Assembly: GCA_000467715.1 (NCBI GenBank)
Contig: AJFK01000744.1
Location: 1-34,833 of the forward strand
Length of the DNA: 34,833 bases
Origin: Hysterium pulicare CBS 123377
Lineage: Eukaryota; Ascomycota; Dothideomycetes; Hysteriales; Hysteriaceae
Direction of reading: 5' to 3'
Below, in pieces: positions 1-10,152 of the stretch. The position numbers were made by a program, and so were the translations under genes. The notes beneath the pieces are model-generated. The model searched no databases, was not told where the DNA came from, and saw nothing but the letters and a program-made list of their open reading frames with translations. Within the stretch, counting starts at the first letter, position 1; each line of letters begins with the position of its first letter.

Positions 1-1
1 G

Positions 2-523
2 GCGAATTTGAGGAGGTTGAGGGGGGATGAGGTTGCTGCTGCCCGTGGGAGTGGGAGTGGGGGTGGAGGGGGAGGGAGGCACAGTCGGAGTGATTCGGAG
101 GGGAAGAAGCGGAGAGGGGGTGTATTGAGTGTGGTTGTTGAGCGGTATGACGAGGAACGCGATACGCAAGATCGAGACGAGGAGAAGTGGGATGAGGGGG
201 TGTTTGTTCGACAGCCTGTTATCGGGCAGAGGGAGGGGCTTGTCGGCGCGTTGGAGATTGATGGGCGCGAAGTCAATGTTGTCGAGTTGCCGACTACGAT
301 TACGCCGAGAGTTGAACGGACGCAGGACGAGGCGTTGGGGTTGACTATGGGGATGAGTATGAGACCGCCACCGCCACCGCCACCACCACCTCCTAGAATG
401 GATAGGGTGGTTAGTTTGAGTAGGGAGATTGCTAGGGAGTGGCAAGAGAGAGAGGCGAGGAGGGATCGAGGGCTGAAAACTCCGTCTCCGGATATAGAAA
501 AGGGTCCTATAAGTCCAATTTAG
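2..523 (+). CDS. C-terminal part of an unknown proline-rich, low-complexity protein
   Basis: The frame is open from the first bases of the window to a TAG at 521-523, so only the last 173 residues are present and the start lies outside. The visible part has a glycine/serine-rich tract (roughly residues 16-26 of the fragment), a basic patch, a charged Asp/Glu/Arg region, a run of ten prolines encoded by repeated CCA/CCG/CCT codons near 364-393, and a charged, probably helical stretch before a short Pro/Ser tail. No catalytic motif or membrane segment is visible. It looks like the disordered cytoplasmic or nuclear tail of a larger protein. Its 3' end faces the 3' end of the F-box-like gene across 264 bp of AT-rich DNA that must hold both poly(A) sites. 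I do not recognise the family; that it is coding rests on its length, codon-like composition and position. Confidence 0.6.
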   Translation, partial: ANLRRLRGDEVAAARGSGSGGGGGGRHSRSDSEGKKRRGGVLSVVVERYDEERDTQDRDEEKWDEGVFVRQPVIGQREGLVGALEIDGREVNVVELPTTITPRVERTQDEALGLTMGMSMRPPPPPPPPPPRMDRVVSLSREIAREWQEREARRDRGLKTPSPDIEKGPISPI

Positions 524-787
524 TGAATAAGAATATACGAAGAAAGTTAGCAATAAAAATGAGATATAATGTAAAGCAATGTACACCTGGAGTAAAACCA
601 ATGATATATAAAATATAAAACATATTCGTTCTATATAATGCCCCTTTACATTGCTTTGGGCTATGGGTATAACTATTTATGGAAGATTACATGGTATATC
701 ATCAATCATATCTACTGAAAATGCGAATAAGCGCCCGGTCCTGCCAGATGCTTATATATGTACGTTTATCTTCGATGCCGCGCTTAA

Positions 788-3166
788 TCACCGTTGAGGT
801 ATCCGCGGCGTCAAATCCTGGTCGAGTTGTGGCTCAACAGCCTCAATGAACGAGTCAGCTTTCGTATCACCCTTAACTCCATCGCTACTAATAACTCCCG
901 CATGCTCGTATTGTTCCGAAAGGCCAACTTGGGGCTCCAAATCCTTATCATGGTATGCCAAATCTCCTTCGTCGTGCTCCGGGTATGCGTCCTCTTGATA
1001 GTAAACCCCATCATCATACACATCCACATCGCCAAAATAATCACCCGTTCCACTATCACCCTCATAGCTTATCCAGTTCGGATCTTCCTCTTCTTCCTCG
1101 TCATCCCATAGATCTTGCTCCACGCCGCTCAGGAACTCCCAAGTGCTTGCAAGCATTTCCTCGGCGGGTAAGAAATAGTTCAAGCTCTCGTTGTCCTCAC
1201 CCGTCCAATCACCCCACGCTTCTAGTATCTCGAGGGAAGGAAAGTGGAAGCGGAGTGGAGAGGCCCAGGATCTGACGAGAGCTTCTTCACTTGCGGGGTC
1301 TAGGGTTTCTTCGGTTGGGGGATTGAGGGATTCTTCGATTAGGGGGTCTATGGGTGCGGAATCGGAGGTTGAGAAGGTATCGGCTGCCGAAGCGAGGAGA
1401 GTTTGTGGACGGCAGATTGCGAGATGGGTAATTCGAGGGAAGAATGGTCTGATATTAGATGTCAGAGTACTAGATCCTGGGTTCAAGTGTGTGTTGATGT
1501 GGAGGCGTGCAGGTGACATTGATTGAGGCAAGTCATGTTTCGGCGAGTCTGGTGCGTTGATCGTAATAGTTGGCGGAGTGTTATTCGGTTGAGACGATAT
1601 GTTTAGACTTTCCAGGCCCATCTGTATACCTGGATCTTGAGCTGGATGGTCGCTATTGGGAATTTCTCCATTGTAGACGCCCTTAGAACTAATATTTGTA
1701 TGCGAAGTCGCATGATTCGATTGCTCTGGACCGGGGTGTTCTTGCGTTGGTGTTTCGGGAGACATGCCAGGAACGGACTCCGGAATCGGAAGAGTAGTAA
1801 GGTCGGATGGTATTTTCAACCGTAGGATCTCGAGCTCAGAACAATGTTTCCCTAGACTATGAATTGCTGTTTTTGCAAACGAGGTTGCTGTCTGCGAATG
1901 CAATTTCACGCAAAGACTTTGTAAGGAAGGGCAATTAGAACAGAACGTGTCAAAATCTTCGCTAGATATTCTAGACCCGTCGATTGCAGAGGGTTCCATC
2001 GCGAAAAGGTTGAGGTGTGTGAGTCCATGGCAGGCACTGGATAGGTTGACGAGAGACGACCCACTAAGTATTGGCAGTGAATCAGAAGAAGGAAAGGATG
2101 TAGCCAGAGCACCAATCCCTATCTTGAGTTGTTGAAGGCGTGAGCAATGTGATAGATCGCATAGAATAGTGTCAAGAAGTATTTTATCTGAATCTTGCAG
2201 TGGGTGGTCCGGTATCCTGCAAAGATCCAACTGTAGGCGTTCAATTGTTCCTAGATGTTTTAGTAAAGCGAGCGCAACTTCAGGATAGCACATTAACGTC
2301 AAGCTCTTCAGCGACTGGAAGAGTGGAGGTGTGATATCTTCGATTACCGGAACGAGCAGAGTACCGGGCTCTAGATCAATCTCTAACTCTTCGAGGCCTG
2401 GTCTTTGACTAAGGTAGCAAAAGAAAGCATCCTTCTCGGTAAAACGATCAGTTTTGATCTCAACATGGGTTATACTGGGAGTCCATTCGAAGTGCGTTTG
2501 GAGGAAACTGGAGCTCAGAACGTCTTCGTCATTTACAATTCCAGCGCCGAATCGAATGGTCTTGAGTTTTTCGCAGGGACCCTGGACCATAACAAGTCAG
2601 CTATATGATGACTGACATCAAGGCAAAACACAGTTTGCTGCAACCTTGGAAACGAGAGATTGCGGACTTACGAATAACGTAGGGAGAATGAATGATTTGA
2701 AATAATCCGCCCCCTGACTCTGATACCCAGAAATCTCGAGGTATTCAAGTTCGGGATGCATCATCGTCCGTATCTGGTCCCCATGTCTCGCGAAATCCAC
2801 GTCCATTTCCAGGGATTTCAAGTTCGGCCAACGCAAGTCTCGCAGATGCTCGAGTGATGCCGGGCTTCCAACAGGAGGACTCATCGTGAATATCTTTCGC
2901 ACTTTGTTGGCATAATGTTGTTTTCGTTCAGGTTCCATAACGGACAACGCCGGAAGATGCGGATAGTTCTCCCAAAGGACAGAGGTGCCTTCGTTTGCCC
3001 ATAGTTTGTTTACTAGAATGCTTGGAACGAGTGTAGGTCGGAATTCGAGAAATTCAACGGGTTGATCGGGCCCAAATTGTCGTTTAACTTTGTATTTCAT
3101 GTCTGACAGCTGGTGGAGTATGTTTGATACAATGTGGCGATTCGCCAAGGCGCGCTCGGCAGCCAT
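788..3166 (-). CDS. F-box-like protein with leucine-rich region and acidic C-terminus (2 exons)
   Basis: The model has two exons, 3166-2672 and 2581-788, joined by a 90-bp GTAAGT...CAG phase-0 intron, giving 762 residues. The first exon starts at the ATG at 3166 and holds a fungal F-box-like segment (about residues 1-75), with a 'VSNILHQL' helix and then 'LVPSILVNKLWANEGTSVLW'-type residues. F-box proteins of this sort recruit substrates to SCF ubiquitin ligases through Skp1; that role here is inferred from the family. Residues 130-400 contain repeated Leu/Ile-rich segments typical of divergent leucine-rich repeats ('LKSLEMDVDF', 'LEYLEISGY', 'LQQLKIGIG', 'LTHLNLFAM', 'LEILRLKIP'). A Ser/Pro-rich linker and a strongly acidic tail (a run of five Glu near residue 660) follow. 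An ATG at 2590 would start the second exon alone but would lose the F-box segment, so the spliced model is preferred. It is divergent from the dehydrogenase at 3856. Confidence 0.82.
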
Positions 3167-3855
3167 ATTGGCGAAGTGAAAGAGTGGAATGTAGAAACGG
3201 TAAAATGATGTTTGAAAAGAGAGTATACGGCAGAAACAAATGAAGGACTGAGAAAAGAACGTGACGTGGGCATCGGAAAGAGAAAGGCATGGGTTAAAAC
3301 ATGGCCACGCGCAAGACAGGCATGCGTAAAATCCCCATGCGAAAGGCAAAAGGCGAAATGCGGATCAGGCCCTACCCGGCCATTTTGCCATCCGAAGGCA
3401 TCGCTCTCCTCTCCTATCCAAAGAAAATCGCCATCCAGTTTCATCTTCTCTACCGAGCATGACGAACGCCTGTAGTTGTTGGACTCCAGCGTTTGTGCGT
3501 AGATAATCCTTCTTGTGCTGTCCAATTTAACGAAAGGAGCATCGATGCGCCTCCCGAGGTCTCCGCAGCTGCAGGTAGAGCACTTGTGCTCGCGTCAGCA
3601 CCAGCCTTATGCAGAGACTTGCACAACAAATCGGACTTGCATTTACACCGGCCTAACGCATGCAGGATTGGCTGAGTGTTATCCTTCGTGCATTCGTACC
3701 AAAGACGGTCGAGATAGTCTTGTAACTCGGGGTTAAGCTGCTGAGCCAGCTCCGGAGCCAAAAGATTAAGAAATCAGCCTTCTTCAACTTTGATCAATCG
3801 TCTTTTTACTTTGAGAACTAACAAGCAACAAACTTATCACACGCAAACCAGTAGC
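3167..3855. other. Divergent intergenic region between the F-box-like gene and the dehydrogenase gene
   Basis: These 689 bp must hold both promoters. No clear TATA box was seen. A minus-strand open stretch (3450-3761) has protein-like composition with a CKCK motif but no ATG and no convincing splice partner, so it is not called a gene. Confidence 0.5.
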
Positions 3856-4662
3856 ATGCATCTCATCCTTACAGGAGCAACTGGCCTCGTTGGCGCTGGT
3901 GTCCTCCAGAACATGCTTGCGATGAAAGAGGTTACCCGAATATCCATCCTGAGCAGGCGACCGGTCATAATGTCGGAACTGAACAAAGACAAAGCGAAGG
4001 TTATCATCCACGAAGACTTCAACAAATACGAGCCAGCGCTGCTGGAAGAGCTCAAGGACGCTGAAGGTTGCGTGTGGGCCCTAGGTGTTTCTCAGACTGC
4101 TGTCGGCAAGAAGTACGTATTTTCTGAGCCTAAGGAGACATAAACGATTCCGTTTGAGACTGAAACTAACATAGTCTTCTCGATATATAGGGAATACGTT
4201 GAGATTACGCACGACTACCCCCTTGCGGCTGCCCAAGCGTTCAGCACTCTCCATCCCGACTCCCCTTTCAAGTTCGTATACGTATCCGGGGAAGGTGCCA
4301 CACAATCTCCTGGCTTGTTCACTCAATACTTTGGAAAGATCAAAGGACAAGCAGAAGCAGCGCTCCTTGCATTCAGCAAAACCACGCCAAACTTCAAAAT
4401 CTACAACGTGCGGCCGGGAGGAGTGGATTGGACTGCGCACCCCGAGATTCGGAACTATATACCCCCGCAGGCTATGTTTAAGAGGGCACTGATACCGGTA
4501 ATGAACACAGCATACAAGAATATGATGACCCCTACTAGGGAGCTGGGAAAGGTCCTGACGGAGCTCTCTATGAGTAAAGGAGAGCCCCTGGAAGGAAAGG
4601 GGGTTGAAGGAGAAGGAAGAACTGTCACAAATATCGGGATTCGAAGGATCGCTGGACTATAG
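3856..4662 (+). CDS. NAD(P)-binding Rossmann-fold protein (atypical short-chain dehydrogenase / epimerase-like)
   Basis: The exons are 3856-4112 and 4191-4662, separated by a 78-bp GTACGT...TAG intron in phase 2 that rebuilds a Lys codon; the product has 242 residues. The N-terminus begins directly with a beta strand and the glycine motif TGATGLVG (residues 6-13), the dinucleotide-binding TGxxGxxG of extended or atypical SDRs. 'ISILSRRP' follows, where an Arg would bind the NADP phosphate. Later come 'FVYVSGEG' and 'YFGKIKGQAE', the position of the SDR catalytic Tyr/Lys; the spacing is Y-x2-K-x-K rather than the usual Y-x3-K, so activity is uncertain. 'IYNVRPGGVDW' is the usual strand after the active-site helix. 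Length and layout fit the fungal YbjT/Fmp52-like NmrA-related group, many of which are uncharacterised. The start was chosen because the ATG immediately precedes the Rossmann strand; an upstream in-frame extension from 3790 lacks an ATG. Confidence 0.85.
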
Positions 4663-5024
4663 CTCTCCGAATATATGTAGAAATGAGAGGTTTCTCTCTG
4701 TGTTGTAGGACTAGATCAATGAAATCCAGTTCAAGCAATGAAGAAAGCCTAGGAAGCCCCCAAGTTGCGAACTGGACTTGATTGCTGTCCCAGAGCCCAA
4801 TCGTATAGTGGATAGCTCTTCCACCGTGATATAATACCCCGTGTCCAATGCCGTTTCCCCCACGCGTCGGCACGTGCTATCGTTCCTCTCGGGCGAACCC
4901 ATGTGCCATGACGCATGAAAGCCCGAGCTTTTAGCTTCCCCACGGTGCCGAACAACAACGCGTCTCTATATTCATATATTCACCCTCTCTCTCTTTTCAC
5001 TATTGACTACCACCACCATTCATA
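4663..5024. promoter_or_regulatory. Intergenic region holding the 3' end of the dehydrogenase gene and the promoter of the LRR gene
   Basis: These 362 bp separate two genes on the same strand. Near the downstream start there is a TATA-like 'TATATTCATATATT' (about 4967-4980), then a CT-rich tract and a short CACCACCA leader up to the ATG at 5025, a usual layout for a fungal core promoter. No other element was recognised. Confidence 0.4.
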
Positions 5025-6551
5025 ATGGAGCAATTCCCTAGTTCTCCTCCACTGCTAGCGCAAGAACTGCCGAGTCTACCCCTTCAGGAGACCCGTGGCT
5101 CCCTTCTGAATGAACTTCCGAATACCTCCAGCGATCCGCCTCTCTTCTCGAGCGATGATACTCCAGACTCTGCAGGCATCGAAAATTACACTGCGCCTCG
5201 CCTGAGGAAGAAAAGAAAGGGGTTTTGGTGGAGACTGGCCTCGGACACGTCCAGTGACGATTTTCCCGTCGCGACCGCCAAGAAACAGAAACTCTCCAGA
5301 AACATCGACAGCGGCGTCTGGATGGCTAGCGACGACTCCTCAGACATGGACACCATATCTGGATCCGAAGAAACAACTCTTTTCCATGGCTTTTCCGGAA
5401 CGCATTCTCGCAATATTGGCTCTGCCGACAGGAGTTACAGCATGACGAGTGGTTCTTTCGAAAGCACAGCCATCAAGATCATAACACGCGGAGTGGAGGC
5501 CAACCGTGAAAGCTACGACATCTCCTGGCTTCATCTTACTTCGCTCAGCAACGCGATAATTGACCCTCTAAAATCCGTAATTCGCGCAGTTCCCGAACCA
5601 GGATCGCACACCCCCGGGCAAGAATACTACGCCGCCTTCATACCTGAGTTGACGCTCAACCTCAGCCGAAATCTACTACAAACGCTACCGCCTGGGTTCT
5701 GGAACCTACAGCACCTCACAGTGCTCATTCTACGCAACAACCGGCTCACCGAACTCTCACCGCAAATCTGCCAGCTCAAACAACTCAAGACACTTGATGT
5801 GGCTCAGAACCAGCTTCGCTACCTTCCCTACGAGATCATGCGGATTCTGCCCGGTCTTCAGCACCTGAACACCTTCGCGAACCCCCTCATCCAAGGCATT
5901 GACGCCGAGCTCCTCAGACGCGAGGCACACCACCCAAATGCATTCACGAACTGGTACCGCTTCCTCTCCAGCGAAGAATTGCAAGAGGACCACAAACAGG
6001 AAACGGCATGGCTGCTGAAAAGCCTCGAGGTATATAAAGACTCTATTCCAAACGACTCGGACCAGAAAGAGCCTCACTTCTTCGGATGCAGCCCTCCAGT
6101 CTACTATCACTTGGACGGAACAGTGCAGAGCGGATCCCCTTTACCCCTTACCGCGGACCAGAGGATGGTCGACGTGGTAGTCAAGAACTCTGGATGGACA
6201 GTCGGAGCGCCAAGGCACTGGTATACGCCGCCCGCCGAAGCCAACTGCGTGCCCTCCCTCTTCGAGCTCGCCCTCCGCTGTACCGCTTCCCTCGCAGCTC
6301 GGGACGAAGCATTGGAGCTGTTTGAGGGTGGAGCCCCAAAGGCTATCGTCAAGGGGCTGGATACCGTCGAGGCTACAAAGAGCTTGACTGGCCTGCCTTC
6401 CAGCTTCTGTTCTACTTGCGGGCGGCCCTATACCTTGGCTCGGGCTGAGTGGATAGAGATCTGGTCACGTGCTTGGCTGGATTTCGTGCCGCTTAGGCGA
6501 AAGGTCTGTTCTTGGGGGTGTGTGCCGGAGGAGGTGAAGGGGGTGGCTTGA
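5025..6551 (+). CDS. Leucine-rich-repeat protein with C-terminal cysteine (zinc-ribbon-like) module
   Basis: A single exon of 508 codons, opened by an ATG just after the CT-rich leader. Residues 1-150 are Ser/Pro/Asp-rich and likely disordered, with a basic RLRKKRKG patch near residue 60 that could be a nuclear localisation signal. Residues 205-300 hold about three to four LRRs of the LxxLxLxxNxL type ('LTLNLSRNLLQTLP', 'LTVLILRNNRLTELSP', 'LKTLDVAQNQLRYLP'), a protein-binding surface. A helical and charged region follows, then a conserved-looking end with CSTCGRPYTLARAEW and, about 30 residues later, KVCSWGC: two Cys pairs that could bind one zinc ion. The overall layout matches an uncharacterised protein widespread in Pezizomycotina as I recall it; no enzyme motif is seen. 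Function is unknown, with a nuclear scaffold role as the mildest guess. Confidence 0.88.
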   Translation: MEQFPSSPPLLAQELPSLPLQETRGSLLNELPNTSSDPPLFSSDDTPDSAGIENYTAPRLRKKRKGFWWRLASDTSSDDFPVATAKKQKLSRNIDSGVWMASDDSSDMDTISGSEETTLFHGFSGTHSRNIGSADRSYSMTSGSFESTAIKIITRGVEANRESYDISWLHLTSLSNAIIDPLKSVIRAVPEPGSHTPGQEYYAAFIPELTLNLSRNLLQTLPPGFWNLQHLTVLILRNNRLTELSPQICQLKQLKTLDVAQNQLRYLPYEIMRILPGLQHLNTFANPLIQGIDAELLRREAHHPNAFTNWYRFLSSEELQEDHKQETAWLLKSLEVYKDSIPNDSDQKEPHFFGCSPPVYYHLDGTVQSGSPLPLTADQRMVDVVVKNSGWTVGAPRHWYTPPAEANCVPSLFELALRCTASLAARDEALELFEGGAPKAIVKGLDTVEATKSLTGLPSSFCSTCGRPYTLARAEWIEIWSRAWLDFVPLRRKVCSWGCVPEEVKGVA

Positions 6552-7516
6552 TCGTGGGGGTAAGGGATTGGGGACTTTTCTTGTATATTAGTTATGATGA
6601 CCCTAGAATAGGGAATGAACTCTGGAGACTCTAGCATTGGGCTCCTAGGTCTATATTACGTTCTCATTGTAGTACCGTGATGAATTGGGCTGCGTACCAC
6701 TCTTGAAATCCAGTTGGCGATGGTGTGAGTACATGGTAGGATGCTTCATAGATGTAGAGAAGGCTATAGTGGCTATCCTAATAGTACTAGAGCTACAGTG
6801 TAACTTCTAGACACCTCTAACTCTAGGAACTCTATACCTAGGTTTCTAGCACTATTTTAAGGGTCCAATGCAAGACCCCGATGGATTGGCCTCTGTACCA
6901 CTCCTCAAATCCAGTTGACGACGGTGGGAGCATGTAGAAAGAAGCTTCATATCAAAGTATAGAATCATATTATCCTATCTTCTATTATCCCCTTAAACAT
7001 TTCCCTTCATATTAAAAAGAAGAAACCAAAAAACCAAAACCTTGAAATCTAAAAACACCCCCTTCTTCTACATCCACCACATATGTCGAGCAAACACAAA
7101 ATCCGCCCAAAAACAATGGCTGTGTACTCATTGGAAAGACTCGAACAAGAAACCGGAAAGACTGTTTTTCATCTCCTTCCCTTTTCAACTTAACTACTGG
7201 CTGTCTAATAGCCTAGTAACCTAGAAGAACCACATTCACAGAAATTACGGAATGAAAGACACTACATCCACCAAACCCGGACTCCAGTTTCGGTGGACTG
7301 TTCACCAGTTCGGACACATGTATGCAGGAAGCGTATTACAAGCCTTAGCCTTGTTTTCCAACGCCACGGTAAGCGTCGGCTCTGCCATAGAGTACGATTT
7401 GGTGCATGGAGGAGGCGTATAGTTCGCCTGGGTACAGGTGTCATAGCATCTGAGTTTTTCATTAGAATACTGAGCTGGCTAGTAATAAGGAGAAAGGGAG
7501 GGATGGGGGGTCAAAT
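6552..7516. other. Gene-poor intergenic region between the LRR gene and the nine-cysteine secreted protein gene
   Basis: No coding region is supported in these 965 bp. The part nearest 6552 is the 3' flank of the LRR gene. It includes a degenerate direct repeat (listed separately) and an AT-rich, A-tract-rich stretch near 7000-7050. Open frames here are short and carry no recognisable motif. Confidence 0.5.
6673..6951 (+). repeat. Degenerate direct repeat, two copies of about 78 bp
   Basis: Copies at about 6673-6750 and 6874-6951 can be aligned with few gaps and share blocks such as GTACCACTC, AAATCCAGTTG and GCTTCATA, at roughly three-quarters identity by eye. The 120 bp between them is not repeated. 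There is no open frame and no terminal inverted repeat; it may be an old local duplication or two remnants of an interspersed element. Confidence 0.6.
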
Positions 7517-7996
7517 TTACGTCTGGAATTTTTCCTGTTCCGTCTGAGGGGCTCCCATGCAAACCAATCCCTCCTCGCAAACCGTCAGGGGCCTGCAGCT
7601 TGTGGACTCGGCTTCGGCAGCTAGACCTGCGCGGTGAAAAGCGGTGACGGGAAGGGGCGTGATCATTGAGGCTGGATCGGATGTTGAAGATGCTGGAGAG
7701 GAGGTGGGGGTTGGTGTAGCCAGTGAAGCGGTGCTGGAACAGTTTGTTGGTGCGGCGAAGGTCATGCGTGAGTACTGGCACTCATCCCAGCAGCTACCGT
7801 GTAAAGGAAATCAGCCATTTAATCCGTAAATGGTGTTGAAGTTTCGCATGAGTAGAGAAGTGACGTACCCGCCATAGGACTCGCCGCAGGCATTCACCAT
7901 CGTATGACATTGTAATTTCGGACAGCCGGTCGGAGCAGGACTAGCTCCGACGATGACGGCCATAGCAATTGAAAAGACGATCGGGATTAGCATCAT
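7517..7996 (-). CDS. Small secreted cysteine-rich protein (nine cysteines), candidate effector
   Basis: Two exons, 7996-7869 and 7793-7517, are joined by a 75-bp GTACGT...TAG phase-2 intron, giving 134 residues. The first 20 or so residues are a clear signal peptide (a hydrophobic Ile/Val/Ala core ending in GASPAP). The mature protein opens with a dense cysteine block, GCPKLQC, then NAC, YGGCWDEC and TNC, continues through a Thr/Pro/Ser-rich linker, and ends with a second cysteine group, SCRPLTVCEEGLVC. The splice restores the YGGC motif, which supports the model: without splicing the frame closes soon after YGG. Two adjacent ATGs open the gene and the first is used here. Similar CPxLxC...YGGCxxxC layouts occur in secreted proteins of plant-associated fungi as I recall them; molecular function is unknown. 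The gene stands alone between two gene-poor stretches. Confidence 0.8.
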
Positions 7997-9974
7997 GGTG
8001 AACTGAATTGGTATCCGTGGCGTCGGAAAATGGCAGAAAGTAGAAGGTAGATGGAGGCAAAGTGGATCCGCCGCGCGTTAAGTGTTCAGATGAGTGAAGA
8101 TTGGAGTTAGATTGATGGGTTGATGGTTTGAAGGCCCTTCTCCGGTCAACACGCCTCTCATTTATAGAGAAGGTGTAGCGAGTGATCGTATGATGAACTG
8201 CAACATCGCGTATCCGAATAGTGATCGAATGAATACTCATCTAAAACTTTCCCCCGGCGATTTGGTGTAGCTGAATCAAGAAAGCACGTCCGGAATTGCT
8301 GTTGCCACCGCAGAAGAACCGTAGAATTTAGAAATCGCCGGTTTGTGCTGCCATGGAGTGGGCTGATTCACTGAAACCTGGTCCTGTATGTGGCCTCGTG
8401 TAGAACACGCAGGTAGCTGAGGACAGTGTGCCCTGGGGAGTTGTAAAATGTCGGAGGCGGTGATGATTTTGGTGCATTCCTTGTAACTGCGGGTAGCATA
8501 TGCAAGGTCGTTAGGAAAATGTCTCAAGATACGAGATATTATGCCTGACATGACCTGACATGGGCAGACTCGAAAGAGACATTAAGAAGCAGGGTCTGAG
8601 ATACCGAATGGAGGTTCGAATTGTTGAACCATTCGAATTGACGGAGAGCGATTGTGTATGATACAGGCTGCCGACGACATGGGCTGCACAGAGGAAAGAA
8701 GATACTTAAGCCGTTCTTTTAAGTGAAATTAATCGCCCTACCACGCAAGAATCATGCACATATTGCGGCTCATTCGTTCAAGCCTCACAGACGGAGGAAA
8801 CCTGACCATAATTGCATGGCAGTAAGGGGGCAGCACCATTAAGCGGTAAGCAGCTGAACGTGCTGATTGATCTTGGCACATGCGCATTAGTGTGATTCAG
8901 CTGTTAGTGATATTTAGGAATGCAACATTAATAAGACACAGACGAGGATGGAACGACGAACGAATTAATGACGCCATGGAGTCTCAAATAAAAAACGTGG
9001 TATCAACTATTGTAGCCGGCGTTGAAAGGTGTACAGCATCTAACCAGTTTACCGAAATGAATCCAGTCTTATTATCGGAAGATTTACGCGAGGTGGTGGA
9101 GTACAAACGTATCTATTGTTACTCTAGTTACTCGTGCACTAGTCAATAGAAAGATCAACAAGCATATGGAGAAAGGAATGCGGACATTGATCAACATCAT
9201 AGGAAAGAATGAGTCCGGGTGCAAGTTCCGCAGAATAAGCAATGGCATTTTACGGCGTGAATGGAGTCTTCTCTATGGTCGGGTGGCATTGCGGTAAGAT
9301 CAGGCACCAGAAAGGTTCACATAAAAGAGGAATCCTGAAGCCAGTCTCAACGGGACCCTGACATATGTGAACAATCTCGAAGAAGTCGATAGGGTACTTG
9401 TTGCGACCAACGGGCAGCGTCGCCCTCAGACATTAATGCCATATCTGACCAAACGGTGATGTGATGTGATGGCAATGTGAAAACTGGATGTGATTAACAG
9501 GTAATACAGGAGGGTAGATACAGTACCTCAATGACGGCATATTGGATCAGATTGAATCAACCCTGGAACGGGTTAAGCTACCTTGTATTAACAGCCTTGC
9601 GTGGGGGAAAGAAGAGTGAGTCTAGACTGTCGTTATCAACTGTAGCAACTTTTGCCTACGTTCCGATCTGAAGTTGGAGGAGATAGGAAGGTTGCGAGCG
9701 CCACGGATAGGTTGATACAAACTGTTTTGTTCAAGTCTCGCGCGCCTTTGACTTGAATATGATGACATCTGAACCGAGACCTTGAAGCCGTTCCTGACCC
9801 TAAGGAGTTCAGAATGAACAAGCGGGCCGGTAGTAGGGAAAGACATCCTCCGCAGCCATAATATGTAATGCACCCCCCTTCCAACGTCATGTCAAGTGGG
9901 TAGGAGAACAACCGCATCCTCTGTTACTCTGGAGACTGCTACCACAAGAAGCAGTGCCAGCACCAGTGCATCAT
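7997..9974. other. Two-kilobase gene-poor region
   Basis: It begins with the promoter side of the secreted-protein gene. No frame longer than about 90 codons has a recognisable motif, and splice-aware reading of both strands gave no convincing chain of exons. No transposon end, tandem array or tRNA was recognised. It may hold regulatory sequence or decayed material beyond recognition. Confidence 0.45.
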
Positions 9975-10110
9975 TTCTCCCGTATACCAGGTTCCGCTTT
10001 TATAATCTTTATTCGGTCCGTTGACCTCACGTTGACCTCATATGTCATACCAAAGGGATCGAAGTTCGCCATTCTGAGCCTGAACGGCAGTGGAACTCAC
10101 AGAGTGGCAA
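9975..10110 (-). pseudogene. Decayed copy of the 3' end of the neighbouring flavin monooxygenase/DUF6314 gene
   Basis: On the minus strand this stretch still encodes pieces matching the last 30-35 codons of the gene that ends at 10153: 'FGMTYEV', then 'GPNKDYKSGTWYT' against 'FGITYEV' and 'GPKKDYTSETWYQ'. An upstream 'CEF' also aligns with the Cys-Glu-Phe of the intact gene. The copy is interrupted by an 11-bp tandem duplication (GTTGACCTCAC then GTTGACCTCAT on the plus strand), which shifts the frame. Only the C-terminal segment is present. It lies about 40 bp beyond the stop of the intact gene, in the same orientation, so a local tandem duplication followed by loss is likely. It is divergent enough (about 60% at protein level by eye) to be old. 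Confidence 0.7.
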
Positions 10111-10152
10111 AAGCCGTAGCGGAACTCGAACCATTCCGGAGATACAATATTC

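Noticed and set aside
3450-3761. Minus-strand open frame of about 103 codons with a CKCK motif between two divergent genes
   Set aside because: It opens with TTG rather than ATG, has an in-frame stop shortly upstream and no convincing splice partner; it lies where two promoters are expected.
8610-8635. tRNA-like B box (GGTTCGAATTG)
   Set aside because: No A box at the right distance, no acceptor stem, and the required final C of the B box is missing.
8880-9149. Plus-strand ATG frame of 89 codons
   Set aside because: No domain, signal peptide or conserved motif, and no TATA or leader; its length is within chance for this base composition.
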